Assembly (NCBI GenBank): GCA_902788705.1
Contig: CADALE010000003.1
Location: 1-64,000, forward strand
DNA: 64,000 nt
From: an uncultured Coriobacteriaceae bacterium
GTDB lineage: Bacteria > Actinomycetota > Coriobacteriia > Coriobacteriales > Atopobiaceae
Direction: 5' to 3'
The notes under the pieces are model-generated. The model was given only the letters and a program-made list of their open reading frames with translations. It was not told the DNA's origin and did no database searches. Below are positions 46,860 to 58,079 of the stretch, in pieces (the first letter of the stretch is position 1; every line of letters begins with the position of its first letter). A program made the translations under genes and the position numbers.

Positions 46860-48110
46860 ATGTCGGACAGGGTCTGCCTGGCTCACTACCACGAGATTGG
46901 CCTCAAGGGCAAGAACCGCTCGACCTTCGAGAACCAGCTGGTCACCAACCTGCGCCGCACACTTCGTGACGCCGACCTCGGCGAGGTGCGGCGCATTTCC
47001 GGCCACATCTTGGTAAGCGCGGCAAGCGGCCGCGTGAGCGAAGAGATGGCAGACGCCATCTCGCGCGTGCCTGGTGTCGCCCGTGTGTCGCTTGCGTACC
47101 TGTGCGGGCTTGACCAGGTCGAGTACTGCAAGGCTGCCGTGAGTGCGCTACACGAGGCTGGAGAGTTCCGTTCGTTCAAGGTGCATGCGCGCCGTTCGGC
47201 CACGGCCTACGAGCTGCACACGCTGGAGATCAACCAGCTTGTGGGCGAGGTACTGTGCAACGAGTTTCCCGACAAGAAGGTCGAGATGCACGACCCCGAC
47301 GTGGTTGTGTACGTGCTCGTGGTGCAGGGCAACGTGTATGTGTACGCGTCATCGCAGGTGGGCGTGGGCGGCCTGCCGGTGGGCACTGCCGGCAAGGTGG
47401 TCACGCTGCTCTCCAGCGGGTTCGACTCGCCGGTTGCCACGTGGATGGTTGGCCGCCGCGGCGCAACCTGCGTGCCCATTCACTTCTCCGGGCGTCCCAT
47501 GACGGCTGACACCAGCGAGTGGCTGTGCCAGGACATCTGCCGCGCACTGCGTCCCTCGGGCGTGGTGGGCAGGATGTACGTGGTGCCTTTTGGCGAACGT
47601 CAGCGCGAGATATCGCTTGCCGTGCCCCAGTCGCTGCGCATCATCACGTACCGACGGGTGATGCTTGCCGTGGCGGAGCGGCTGGCGCACATCGAGGGGG
47701 CAAAGGCCCTGGTGACGGGCGAGTCGCTTGGGCAGGTGGCCTCGCAGACCCTCGACAACATCGCCGCCGTCAACGAGGTGGTGTCGATGCCGGTGCTAAG
47801 GCCGCTCATCGGCTCGGACAAGCAGGAGATCATGCGTCGCGCCCAGCAGATTGGCACCCATGAGCTAAGCAGCCAATCGGTGGAGGACTGCTGCACGCTG
47901 TTCATGCCGCGTCGGCCCGAGACGCACGCCCGTATGGAGGCGGTGCACGCCGCGTGGAACTCCTTCGACCACGACGCCATGATCGACCAGCTTGTAGAAA
48001 CCATGGAGTACGTCGACTTCGACCAATGCCCGTCCTATCGGCCGCCCAAGTCGATTCGGGCCTACCATACGGAGCTCGCACCGGCCTTCACGAGGGACAA
48101 CGCCGATTAG
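46860..48110 (+). CDS. thiI: tRNA 4-thiouridine synthetase ThiI
   Basis: Adenylates U8 of tRNA for thiolation, possibly also feeding thiamine thiazole synthesis; 416 aa. The N-terminal NFLD-THUMP region runs to about residue 165, then the PP-loop LLSSGFDSPVATW and the downstream TGESLGQVASQT. The rhodanese domain with catalytic Cys found in E. coli is missing, as is normal for short ThiI proteins that rely on a partner cysteine desulfurase. ATG 46860. Confidence 0.93.
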   Translation: MSDRVCLAHYHEIGLKGKNRSTFENQLVTNLRRTLRDADLGEVRRISGHILVSAASGRVSEEMADAISRVPGVARVSLAYLCGLDQVEYCKAAVSALHEAGEFRSFKVHARRSATAYELHTLEINQLVGEVLCNEFPDKKVEMHDPDVVVYVLVVQGNVYVYASSQVGVGGLPVGTAGKVVTLLSSGFDSPVATWMVGRRGATCVPIHFSGRPMTADTSEWLCQDICRALRPSGVVGRMYVVPFGERQREISLAVPQSLRIITYRRVMLAVAERLAHIEGAKALVTGESLGQVASQTLDNIAAVNEVVSMPVLRPLIGSDKQEIMRRAQQIGTHELSSQSVEDCCTLFMPRRPETHARMEAVHAAWNSFDHDAMIDQLVETMEYVDFDQCPSYRPPKSIRAYHTELAPAFTRDNAD

Positions 48111-48198
48111 CTGGCGCTTCGTCCCGTGGTGCTGGCAAGCTATCTGCCAGACTCGTGCAAGGCACCTGCGGCACTTTCTTGAGAGCTTGGCTTGACGC

Positions 48199-48233
48199 TC
48201 ACCCCCGTGTCCCACCATGGGATGCGGGGGTGA
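48199..48233 (+). promoter_or_regulatory. Hairpin enclosing the comEA ribosome binding site
   Basis: TCACCCCCG (48199-48207) pairs perfectly with CGGGGGTGA (48225-48233); the inner TCCCA/TGGGA extends the stem. The right arm contains the only Shine-Dalgarno-like sequence (GGGGGTGA) before ATG 48238, so the folded RNA would hide it. It could also act as a thiI terminator, but no T-run follows. Confidence 0.7.
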
Positions 48234-48237
48234 TTGC

Positions 48238-48972
48238 ATGCAGAGGCAGACAAGGCGGTCGCGGATAGCGCTCTTACGGAGGGCAGGCGTTCGTGGGCAG
48301 CACGTGGCCGTTGTCGTGGGGATCATCGTGGCCATGGTGCTGGCGTGTGGTGTTGGCTTGGCACGATCGGGCATGCTGCGGCCCGGTCTGGTGGTGCGCC
48401 GTGCGCAAGCGGTGACGACGCAGGCAGGCGACGCTGCGGAGACTGTGCCCGAAGACGGGTCCGACGCGGGCGAAGTGGCGGCGCTTGGCGAGGAGGGTGC
48501 CGAGGTCCAGGCGCAGGCGGTCGAGCCGCAGCGCGTGACCGTGGTGGTTCATGTTGACGGGGCTGTGGCGATGCCGGGTGTGTACGAGGTGACCTCGGAC
48601 TGCCCGCGCGTGATAGATGCGGTGACGCAGGCTGGGGGCCTTGCTGAAGGCGCAGACACGACCGGCGTGAACCTCGCGGCGCCTTTGACGGACGGACAGA
48701 AGGTGTATGTACCACAGGCTGGCGAGCCCGCGCCCGAGGGGTCCGGAGGCCTTGCGTCGTGGGAATCGAGTAGCCCAAGCCCGAAGGTCAACATCAACAC
48801 GGCATCGGTCGAGGAGCTGCAGGCGCTGTCCGGCATTGGCGAGGTGACGGCCCGCGCCATCGTGGAGGAGCGTGAGCGAGGCGGCCCCTTCTCCGCTCCC
48901 GAAGACCTGATGCGCGTTTCGGGCATCGGGGAGAAGAAGTACGAGCGCATAGCGGGTGACATCTGTGTCTAG
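48238..48972 (+). CDS. comEA: ComEA, DNA-uptake receptor
   Basis: Membrane-anchored DNA-binding protein of natural transformation, 244 aa. One N-terminal transmembrane helix (about residues 20-43), an acidic/Ala-rich spacer, an SLBB domain (VVVHVDGAVAMPGVYEV, about 100-160) and a C-terminal double HhH beginning VNINTASVEELQALSGIG. ATG 48238 is favoured by spacing; ATG 48217 is in frame. Overlaps comEC by 17 nt. Translation may be controlled by a hairpin over its ribosome binding site. Confidence 0.92.
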   Translation: MQRQTRRSRIALLRRAGVRGQHVAVVVGIIVAMVLACGVGLARSGMLRPGLVVRRAQAVTTQAGDAAETVPEDGSDAGEVAALGEEGAEVQAQAVEPQRVTVVVHVDGAVAMPGVYEVTSDCPRVIDAVTQAGGLAEGADTTGVNLAAPLTDGQKVYVPQAGEPAPEGSGGLASWESSSPSPKVNINTASVEELQALSGIGEVTARAIVEERERGGPFSAPEDLMRVSGIGEKKYERIAGDICV

Positions 48973-51313
48973 GGACGCCTCGCTTCCGCCACGACCATCG
49001 CTGCCGCTGGCCTTCCATGCCCTCATCGTGGTGCTGGTGGTGGAGCACGCGACACTCCTGGAAGGACGCCTCACGCCTGTTGTTGGCGCGCTGCTTGCCG
49101 CGCTGGCAGCAGCGGCGCTGCTTTCGCGTGCCGTGGAGAGGTGGCGTGCGGTGACCCCTGCGTTCGCGTGCCTCTTCATGGCTGGGTGCGTGGCCTTGGG
49201 GGCGTCGTGTGCGCAGCTCTGGCGTATGGATGGCTTCGTCGAGGCGATGCGCTCCTCGTCGGTGTCACTGTGGCATCTGGAGGTGACGAGTGACGCTACG
49301 GTGACGCGCTACGGGTATCGCTGCTGCGCCCACGCCTCACGTGCGGGATGTGCCGAGGGCGATGTGTGGCTGTCGCTGGGAGAGGCCGTGGAGCGCGGCG
49401 ACGTGCTGCAGTGCGTGGGTAGGTTTGTCCGCCTCGCCGATGACGACTGGGGTAGGCGGTCACGTGCGCAGGGCGTGTGGGGATCGGTGTCCGGCGTGCG
49501 CGTCCTCTCGCACGAGGCGCCATGCGGGGCATCCGGCATGGTGCGCGCCATACGCGACTCGTCGCGCATCGTCATCGAACCAGATGCCTCAGAGGGAAGG
49601 TCGCTGCTGGCAGGTTGCCTGCTTGGTGACAGGCGAAGCCTGGACGCTCAAGGCTTGGACACTGTGTGCTCCACGGCGGGAGTTGCGCACCTCGTTGCCG
49701 TTTCGGGCTCGCACATCGCCATCGTGTCGGCGCTGCTGGCGGTGCCCCTGCAGCGCCTGCGCATCGGTCCGTGGAGGCGCACGCTGGTCTTGGCACTGGG
49801 CAGCGGCACGTTCGTGGCCATCTGCGGTGCGCCGTCCTCTGCAGTTCGTGCGTGGCTGATGTCGCTCTGTGCGCAGGGCTCGGCCCTTGTGGGGCGTCGC
49901 TCGAGCTCCCTCTCTTCGCTTTCGGTTGCGGCGTCCATGATGGCCCTTGCCAACCCCGGCGTGTCCGGACAGATGGGCTACCTGCTCTCGGTCGTGTGCG
50001 TGGCCAGCCTCGCGGTCTTTGGCCCCTATGCCAGGTACGTCCTTGACACGCTGCTTCCTGCGCCGTGGCTTCCACGAGGCACGCGCCCCGAGGTGCGTAT
50101 AGCTGTGCGCACCCGGCGCAAAGACCTGGTCTGCTCGCTTGGGGCCACCCTGGTGGCCCAGGTAGCCACCATCCCGCTGGTGTGCCCTACCTTCGGAACG
50201 CTGTCGCTGGCTGCGCCGCTCACTAACCTGGTGGCAAGCCCACTCATGGCGTGTGCGATGACGATGGGCCTGGTGGCGTGCCTCGTGCAACCCGTGCCAT
50301 GGCTGTCGACCGCGCTCATGCGGGCGTGCGATCCGGTGCTGTCGCTGTTGGTTTGCTTGCTGAAGGCCTGCACCAGGATTCCGTTGGCATCGATTCCGAT
50401 GAGCGTGGACGCGCTGGCCAGCGCGTTGGCCATGGCGGCCTTGGCTGCGGTGCTCTGGGTGCTCTGGCCAGCCGTAACTCGTAGGCGTCTGGGCTTGGGC
50501 CTTGCCACTGTCTTACTGGCGCTGCTGCTCACCTTCGCCCGCTGGCGGTGGGCGTCTCCTGCGCGCATCGTCGTGCTGGACGTTGGTCAGGGCGACGCCA
50601 TCCTCGTCCAGGATGGCCATGGAGCCGTGCTGGTTGATGCGGGCCCCGACGCGTCAATCGTCGACGCCCTGGCCCGCAACCATGTGCTGCACCTCGACGC
50701 CATCGTGATAACCCACCTGCATGATGACCATTTTGCCGGGGTCGAGAGGCTTGTTGGCGTGGTGGCCTGCGATTGTTTGGTGGTTGCCCAGGGGGTGGCA
50801 GACGAGCTTCCGGATGACCTGGCAACCGCCGTCCAAGAGCTTTGCCCACGGGGCGTCATGGAGGTGGGGCTGCACGACGTGCTTGAGGTGGGTCGCTTCG
50901 ACCTCGAGGTGGTGTGGCCCCGCGAGGAGGTGGATGGCAGCGAGAACGCACACTCCCTCGAGATGGTGGCGTCCTTCGAGTCGGGCGAACGGCAGCTCAC
51001 GGGCCTGCTCACGGGCGATGCGGAGCGCGACGAGACGGGGGCGGTGCTTGAGCATGCAGATGTAGGCGACATCGACTTCCTCAAGGTTGGCCACCATGGC
51101 TCAGCGGTGTCCATCACGCCCGAGCAGGCTTGGCTGCTCCATCCGGAGGTCGCGGTGGCAAGCGCGGGCGAGGGCAACGAGTATGGGCATCCGCGCGAGG
51201 AGTGCCGGGAGGCGCTGGAGGGTGCGGGGGCGCTCTTCCTATGCACCAAGGACGTGGGCGACGTTGAGCTGCGGCCCCATGGGGAGGGCGTGGACGTGCG
51301 CTGCCAGCGCTGA
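48956..51313 (+). CDS. comEC: ComEC/Rec2 DNA channel protein
   Basis: Transports single-stranded DNA across the membrane in competence, 785 aa. An N-terminal DUF4131/OB-type domain (to about 220) is followed by the competence domain with LLAGCLLGDRRSL and AHLVAVSGSHIAIV, then many helices. A C-terminal metallo-beta-lactamase domain carries DVGQGDAILV, THLHDDHFAG and VGHHGS, with metal ligands intact, so nuclease-like activity is plausible. Start GTG 48956 or 48965. Pilus and ComF genes are not in the window. Confidence 0.93.
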   Translation: MTSVSRDASLPPRPSLPLAFHALIVVLVVEHATLLEGRLTPVVGALLAALAAAALLSRAVERWRAVTPAFACLFMAGCVALGASCAQLWRMDGFVEAMRSSSVSLWHLEVTSDATVTRYGYRCCAHASRAGCAEGDVWLSLGEAVERGDVLQCVGRFVRLADDDWGRRSRAQGVWGSVSGVRVLSHEAPCGASGMVRAIRDSSRIVIEPDASEGRSLLAGCLLGDRRSLDAQGLDTVCSTAGVAHLVAVSGSHIAIVSALLAVPLQRLRIGPWRRTLVLALGSGTFVAICGAPSSAVRAWLMSLCAQGSALVGRRSSSLSSLSVAASMMALANPGVSGQMGYLLSVVCVASLAVFGPYARYVLDTLLPAPWLPRGTRPEVRIAVRTRRKDLVCSLGATLVAQVATIPLVCPTFGTLSLAAPLTNLVASPLMACAMTMGLVACLVQPVPWLSTALMRACDPVLSLLVCLLKACTRIPLASIPMSVDALASALAMAALAAVLWVLWPAVTRRRLGLGLATVLLALLLTFARWRWASPARIVVLDVGQGDAILVQDGHGAVLVDAGPDASIVDALARNHVLHLDAIVITHLHDDHFAGVERLVGVVACDCLVVAQGVADELPDDLATAVQELCPRGVMEVGLHDVLEVGRFDLEVVWPREEVDGSENAHSLEMVASFESGERQLTGLLTGDAERDETGAVLEHADVGDIDFLKVGHHGSAVSITPEQAWLLHPEVAVASAGEGNEYGHPREECREALEGAGALFLCTKDVGDVELRPHGEGVDVRCQR

Positions 51314-51390
51314 GCGGCCTTAAGCACGGGGCTGGGCAGGCGCCACATCCCCCGTGGCGTGACGGCAGCTCCATGTCGCCGCGCCACTGG

Positions 51391-51399
51391 TGCTATGAT
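51391..51399 (+). promoter_or_regulatory. Extended -10 promoter of holA
   Basis: TGC then TATGAT in the 124-nt gap after comEC; about 38 nt from the holA ATG. No -35 identified. Confidence 0.45.
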
Positions 51400-51437
51400 G
51401 CCCATGCGCAGGCGCGAAGATGATGGGAGGACGTGCA

Positions 51438-52406
51438 ATGGCACAGACCGCAAAGCTTCTGCCGGCATACCTGGTTGTGGGTGCTGACGAGCTGAAGCGC
51501 AGGGCGGCCGTGACCCGCCTGAAGGCACGTCTTGACGAGGGCTTCTCGGCCTTCAACCTCGACGAGCGGGTGGCCTCGGGTGACATCGATGCCCAAGACC
51601 TGCTGTCGTCGCTCAACACGCTGCCCTTCGGGGACTCGTTTCGCCTCGTGCTGGTGGAGCGTGCAGAGAAGCTGCCAAAGCCCGTGGTCGAGGTCCTGGT
51701 AGGCTACCTTGCCAACCCCAACACGGCGTGCGTGCTCTGCCTGGATGCCGAGTCGCTGGCCAAGTCGACGCAGCTGTACAAGGCGGTTGCCAAGGTGGGT
51801 AAGCAGGCCATCATCGACTGTACGCCCAAGAAGCGCTGGGAGCTACCGCCGCAGGTGGTGCGCATGGCCTCCGCCCATGGCATGCATATGAACCAGCAGG
51901 CGGCAGAAGAGCTGGTAAGCCGCGTGGGAGAGTCCACCATCCTGATTGACGCGCAGCTTAAGGTGCTGGCCGAGCTGTGCCGCGATTCCGGCACCATCAC
52001 AGTGGCCGACGTGGAGCGCAACGTGGTGCGCACCGCCGAGGTGAAGCCCTGGGACTTCCTTGACGCCCTTAGCGCACGCGACGCCGCCAAGGCGCTTGGC
52101 CTCTATCACCTCATGCAGAGTCCCTCGCAGGTCATGCTCTGCTCGCTTGTGGCGGGGCGGCTGCGCGAGCTGATCTGCGCAAAGGACCTTGACGCACGGG
52201 GCCAGTCGTCGCTGCTTGCCTCCGAGCTGGGAAAGCAGGCTTGGCAGGTAAAGAACCATACGGGCTGGGCACGGCGCTTCGCCCCCGGCGAGCTTGAGCG
52301 GGCCCTGGTTGGGTGCGCGCGCTGCGAGCGCGGGCTCAAGAGCGGGGAGGACCCCGACGTGGCCTTCACGCGGCTTGTGGTCGAGACCTGTGGGGCGCTT
52401 CGATAG
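51438..52406 (+). CDS. holA: DNA polymerase III delta subunit
   Basis: Clamp-loader subunit that opens the sliding clamp, 322 aa. YLVVGADELKRRAAVTRL at the N-terminus and the DLLSSLNTLPFGDSFRLVLVE segment match HolA; the AAA+-like lid and C-terminal helical collar follow. ATG 51438 is preceded by GGGAGGA. comEC-holA-rpsT is a frequent gene neighbourhood, supporting the call. Confidence 0.9.
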   Translation: MAQTAKLLPAYLVVGADELKRRAAVTRLKARLDEGFSAFNLDERVASGDIDAQDLLSSLNTLPFGDSFRLVLVERAEKLPKPVVEVLVGYLANPNTACVLCLDAESLAKSTQLYKAVAKVGKQAIIDCTPKKRWELPPQVVRMASAHGMHMNQQAAEELVSRVGESTILIDAQLKVLAELCRDSGTITVADVERNVVRTAEVKPWDFLDALSARDAAKALGLYHLMQSPSQVMLCSLVAGRLRELICAKDLDARGQSSLLASELGKQAWQVKNHTGWARRFAPGELERALVGCARCERGLKSGEDPDVAFTRLVVETCGALR

Positions 52407-52449
52407 CTCACGCTGCTTAGCCTATCCTCCACCGATTGGCCTTTGGTGT

Positions 52450-52539
52450 TTATGGTACGTCTCCGGCCGTACCATAAGGGGGCAGAGGGCCGATTTGGAC
52501 CGCTTCCGGTCGTTAAGGTACGTCTCCGGCCGTACCTTA
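52450..52539. repeat. Paired GGTACG hairpins between holA and rpsT
   Basis: The 20-bp palindromic core GGTACGTCTCCGGCCGTACC occurs at 52454-52473 and 52517-52536. Flanks differ but stay paired: TTAT...ATAA around the first, TAA...TTA around the second, i.e. compensatory change. A third small hairpin GACCG-CTTC-CGGTC lies between (52498-52511). No T-tract; the rpsT terminator is separate. The gap has no gene. Confidence 0.8.
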
Positions 52540-52564
52540 GTGGAGCTAGAGGGTATAACCTCCG

Positions 52565-52607
52565 AAACAAGAAGCGAGGGACCCGGGCAGCACCCCGAGT
52601 CCCTCGC
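52565..52607 (-). terminator. Terminator of rpsT
   Basis: On the minus strand a 14-bp stem (arms 52574-52587 and 52594-52607, one mismatch) is followed by TTCTTGTTTC. Confidence 0.8.
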
Positions 52608-52631
52608 TCGTGCAGGTAATGTGAAGATGCG

Positions 52632-52901
52632 CTACTCGGCAGCCATCCCGTTAACCAGCAGCATGACGCCACTCTTGCGCTTGGCGGCCTGATTGGGGTG
52701 AATGATGCCCTTGGCGGCAGCCTTGTCAAGCTTGCGGCAGGCGGTTGCTGCGGCAGCCTGAGCAGCCTCGGCGTCGCCGGCCTCGACGGCCGCGCGGACC
52801 TTCTTGACGTAGGTCTTGAGCTCGGAACGGACTGCCTTGTTGCGCTGGCGAGCCTTCTCGGCGGTGATGATGCGCTTCTTCTGAGACTTGATGTTAGCCA
52901 C
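52632..52901 (-). CDS. rpsT: 30S ribosomal protein S20
   Basis: Primary 16S rRNA-binding protein, 89 aa. ANIKSQKKRIITAEKARQRN at the N-terminus and KGIIHPNQAAKRKS near the end are diagnostic. It starts with GTG (52901-52899) after AAAGGGAAG, giving the usual MANIKS. Transcribed alone, divergently from lepA; ACTATA at 52968-52973 is a likely minus-strand -10 (TATAGT). Confidence 0.96.
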   Translation of the reverse strand: MANIKSQKKRIITAEKARQRNKAVRSELKTYVKKVRAAVEAGDAEAAQAAAATACRKLDKAAAKGIIHPNQAAKRKSGVMLLVNGMAAE

Positions 52902-52995
52902 GTGCTTCCCTTTCGGTCATGTATGGTGAGGCCTCTTGCGCTGAGACACGGTGAGGTCAACTTGCACACTATAGCACGCCAACCGCGTTTTGGGC

Positions 52996-53001
52996 TATTA
53001 T
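52996..53001 (+). promoter_or_regulatory. -10 element placing the lepA start at its ATG
   Basis: TATTAT lies 7 nt before the lepA ATG and no Shine-Dalgarno is present between, so transcription would begin at or next to the A of ATG. This predicts a leaderless mRNA. Confidence 0.45.
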
Positions 53002-53008
53002 TCTTCCC

Positions 53009-54816
<1,808 letters not shown>

Positions 54817-54820
<4 letters not shown>

Positions 54821-55935
54821 CGGGCGGCCACTGGGGCCATCACGAGCGCAAGCCTGACGTGTCATACGACTCGGTGGCCGATCCCAGGGCAATACTCGCC
54901 GAGTGCGCTGGTGCCGCGGGGCTCTCGCCCGGGATGGCGGCCTTTCCCCGTACAGGCACGCTTGCCCAGCGGTTCCAGGCAAACCCCTTTTTGATGGCGC
55001 CCATGGCAGGCGTATCCGACGCGGCATATCGCCTTATGGCGCGCGCCGGCGGGGCGGCGCTGGCCTACACCGAGATGGTGTCGGTGGCGGGCCTGCACTA
55101 CGGCGGCGAGAAGACGTGGGAGCTTGTGGAACCCTGGGACCCCGAACCCGACATCGCGGTGCAGCTCTTTGGCTCGAAGCCCGAGCAGTTTCGCGAGGCA
55201 GCCTCCCTCGTTGCCAGCCGACTGAGGGAGCGCCTGGCGCTCCTGGACGTGAACATGGCCTGCCCCGTGCCCAAGGTGACGCGCAAGGGCGAGGGGTCGG
55301 CCCTGCTCGACGAGCCCGACCGCGCGGCCGACATCGTGCGTAGCTGTCTGGCGGGCCTTCGCGGTGCCGGAAGCGACGTGCCCGTCACCGTGAAGATCCG
55401 TGCCGCGCGGCGCACGGGCGATGCCGAGGTGGCGCCCGAGTTCGCGCGGGCCATGGCCGACGCCGGTGCCACGGCCGTGGCCGTGCATGGGCGGACGGCC
55501 AGCCAGCTGTACCGCGGCGAGGCCGACTGGGGCTGCGTGGAGCGCGTCGTGCAGGCCGTTGACGTGCCGGTCATTGGCTCGGGGGACGTCCGCGGGCCGG
55601 CAGAGGCCGTGCGGATGATGGAGCAGACGGGGTGCTCGGCCGTGATGGTGGCGCGTGGCACCTACGGGAATCCGTGGGCGTTTGCCGACGCACGGCGCCT
55701 TTGCGCGGGTCTCGAGCCGCTCGAGCATGGGCTGAGGCAGCGGCTTGCCGCCTTTGCCTGCCACGTGCGGCTGCTCGACGCCACGCATGCGCACCTCGCG
55801 CGGGCACGGAGCCTTGCCGCCTGGTACTTCAAGGGCGTGCCGGGGGCCGCGGCCATCCGCGACCGCGCAATGCATTGCCAAACCGTCACCGAATACCTCG
55901 AGCTTGCCGACGAGCTGCTTGGGAGAATCGGGTAG
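54817..55935 (+). CDS. dusB: tRNA-dihydrouridine synthase
   Basis: FMN enzyme that reduces uridines in tRNA, 372 aa. An N-terminal extension of about 50 residues precedes [15 protein letters not shown]. Catalytic Cys in [12 protein letters not shown]-phosphate residues in VHGRT and GSGDVRGP; the C-terminal helical domain is present. GTG 54817 overlaps lepA. DusB-type is the best guess among Dus classes, as in most Gram-positives. Confidence 0.92.
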
Positions 55936-55985
55936 CGTTCTTACGAAGGCATGCCGCAAGCCGAGGCATGCGGTCTGGAGGGAAC

Positions 55986-58064
55986 ATGACTCGTAAACGG
56001 GTGCTCCGCGCGATCGCATGGGTCCTGCTTTGCCTGTCGCTGGCAGCGGGATGGCCATCCACTGCCCTCGCTGCGCCTGCCTGGGAGCGCCTGTGGGGCA
56101 AGAACGCCTACGACACCATGTTCGAGGTGGTGGGCAAGGGCGACTTCGCGACCGGTGGCACCGTGGTGGTGGCTACGGGCGAAGGCTATTGGGACGCGCT
56201 CGCCGCGTCGGGCCTTGCGGGCCGCCTCGGTGCCCCCGTGCTCATCACGCCCAAGGCTTCGCTTGCTCCACAGACGCGCGAGCTGCTGCAGCGCCTGTCC
56301 CCGTCGCACATCGTCGTCGCGGGTGGGCACGCCGCCGTGTCGGCTGGCGTCGTAGGCGAGCTGCGAAGCCTATGCCCCAAGGTGGAGCAGGTATATGGTC
56401 CGGCGGCACCGGACACGGCCGTCTCGCTCTACAAGGCCGGTACCGGATGGGGCAAAACCGCCATCGTGGCCACCTCAGACGGCTACTGGGATGCCCTCTC
56501 CATCGCGCCGTATGCCTATGCGAAGGCGGCGCCCATCTTCCTCACGGCCTCGTCGAGCAATGGGTCGGGCCGGAAGCTCCCCAGCTCGGCGCTCGATGCC
56601 ATACGGAAGGGCGGCTTTGACCACGTCGTGATCGTGGGTGGGCTCGCTGCGGTGAGCGACGCCGTCGAGCAGCAGCTCTCGGGCCTCGAGGTGACGCGCC
56701 TCGCAGGCAAGGACGCGCTGGGGACCTCGGCCGCCATCGCCAAGTGGGAGCTGACGCAGGGCATGGGCAAGGAGCACCTGTGCGTGGCCACCACGAACGG
56801 GTATTGGGACGCCCTCACGGGGGCGAGCCTTGCGGGGTCGCTCAACTCGGTGCTGGTGCTCATGAACCCGCTTGGTGGCAGCGATGCGGTGGATGCGGTC
56901 TACTCGCCAAGCGATACCGACGTGTCCTGCGGGTACATGCTGGGCGGCAAGGCGGCCCTGTCTGCCTACGACTGGGACTACGTGCATCAGGGAAGCTGGA
57001 GCGACGAAGCCCTGCGAGAGATGGACATCCGCCGCGCCATGGGATCGCTCACCCTCGAGCAGAAGGTCGCGCAGCTCTTCGTGGTGAAGCCAGAGCAGCT
57101 GGTGGGAGGGTCGCTCGTCACCAGCTACGACGCGACCCTGGCAAACGCGCTCGCGTCAAGGCCGGTGGGCGGCATCATACTTTTGGGCAGCAACATCGTG
57201 CGGCCCGACCAGACGCGCAGCCTCACGAGCGCCTTGCAGTCCCAGTCACGTGCGGTGTGTGGCCTGCCCACGTTCCTGTGCGTGGACGAGGAGGGCGGCA
57301 CCGTGACGCGCGTTGCGGGCGACCCTGCCTTCGGGGTGCAGGACCCCGGCAACATGAATGCGCTCGGTGCGACGGGTGATGTGTCGCTGGCGCAGAGCGA
57401 GGCGCGCCGCGTAGGCACGTACCTGCGCGACCTTGGCTTCAATGTCAACTTCGCGCCCGTGGCTGACATAGCTGGCGGAAGTTACGACTTCATCTGGTGG
57501 CGCTCGTTCGGCACCGATGCCAACCTCGTGGCACAGATGGTGTCCGCCCAGGTGCATGGCTTTGCCGAGGCGGGCATCTACTGCAGCGCGAAGCACTTCC
57601 CTGGCATCGGCGGGCTGGCGGAGGACTCCCACTTCGAGCGCATCGAGTCGCGGAAAAGCCTCGACCAGCTTCGCTCGTGGGAGCTGGTGCCGTTCCGCGC
57701 CGCCATCGACTCAGGCGTTCCCATGATCATGGTGGGACACCTCAGCTGCGTGGGGATTGACAAGGGAAGCCGCCCTGCCTCGCTCAGCAAGGTGGTGGTC
57801 ACCTCGATCCTGCGCGGCGAGATGGGCTACGACGGCCTCGTCATCACCGACTCGCTGGGCATGGGGGCAGTGACGGCCGTCGCGAGCTCCTACGACGTAG
57901 GCGTGCTGGCGCTGGAGGCAGGCTGCGACCTGATACTGGCACCAGCGGACTTCGATGCCGCCTACCAGGGCGTCCTGGATGCCGTGCGCTCGGGGCGCAT
58001 CAGCCAGGCACGCATCGACGAGTCGCTGTACCGCGTGGTGTCGGCAAAGCTTGACATGGCGTGA
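55986..58064 (+). CDS. Secreted cell-wall-binding GH3 glycosidase
   Basis: 692 aa. Signal peptide 1-29 (cut after STALA). Three cell wall binding type 2 repeats cover about 33-325; each has the TVVVATGEGYWDALAASGLA-like pattern. A GH3 domain (about 350-690) follows, with KHFPGIGG (Lys536-His537), the AEDSH Asp-His dyad and nucleophile Asp622 in VITDSLGMG, as in NagZ-type beta-N-acetylglucosaminidases. It probably trims muropeptide or wall glycans while held on the wall. ATG 55986 with GGAGGG. Between dusB and hemW; no functional link evident. Confidence 0.9.
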   Translation: MTRKRVLRAIAWVLLCLSLAAGWPSTALAAPAWERLWGKNAYDTMFEVVGKGDFATGGTVVVATGEGYWDALAASGLAGRLGAPVLITPKASLAPQTRELLQRLSPSHIVVAGGHAAVSAGVVGELRSLCPKVEQVYGPAAPDTAVSLYKAGTGWGKTAIVATSDGYWDALSIAPYAYAKAAPIFLTASSSNGSGRKLPSSALDAIRKGGFDHVVIVGGLAAVSDAVEQQLSGLEVTRLAGKDALGTSAAIAKWELTQGMGKEHLCVATTNGYWDALTGASLAGSLNSVLVLMNPLGGSDAVDAVYSPSDTDVSCGYMLGGKAALSAYDWDYVHQGSWSDEALREMDIRRAMGSLTLEQKVAQLFVVKPEQLVGGSLVTSYDATLANALASRPVGGIILLGSNIVRPDQTRSLTSALQSQSRAVCGLPTFLCVDEEGGTVTRVAGDPAFGVQDPGNMNALGATGDVSLAQSEARRVGTYLRDLGFNVNFAPVADIAGGSYDFIWWRSFGTDANLVAQMVSAQVHGFAEAGIYCSAKHFPGIGGLAEDSHFERIESRKSLDQLRSWELVPFRAAIDSGVPMIMVGHLSCVGIDKGSRPASLSKVVVTSILRGEMGYDGLVITDSLGMGAVTAVASSYDVGVLALEAGCDLILAPADFDAAYQGVLDAVRSGRISQARIDESLYRVVSAKLDMA

Positions 58065-58079
58065 GACGGCGGGTGGGCT

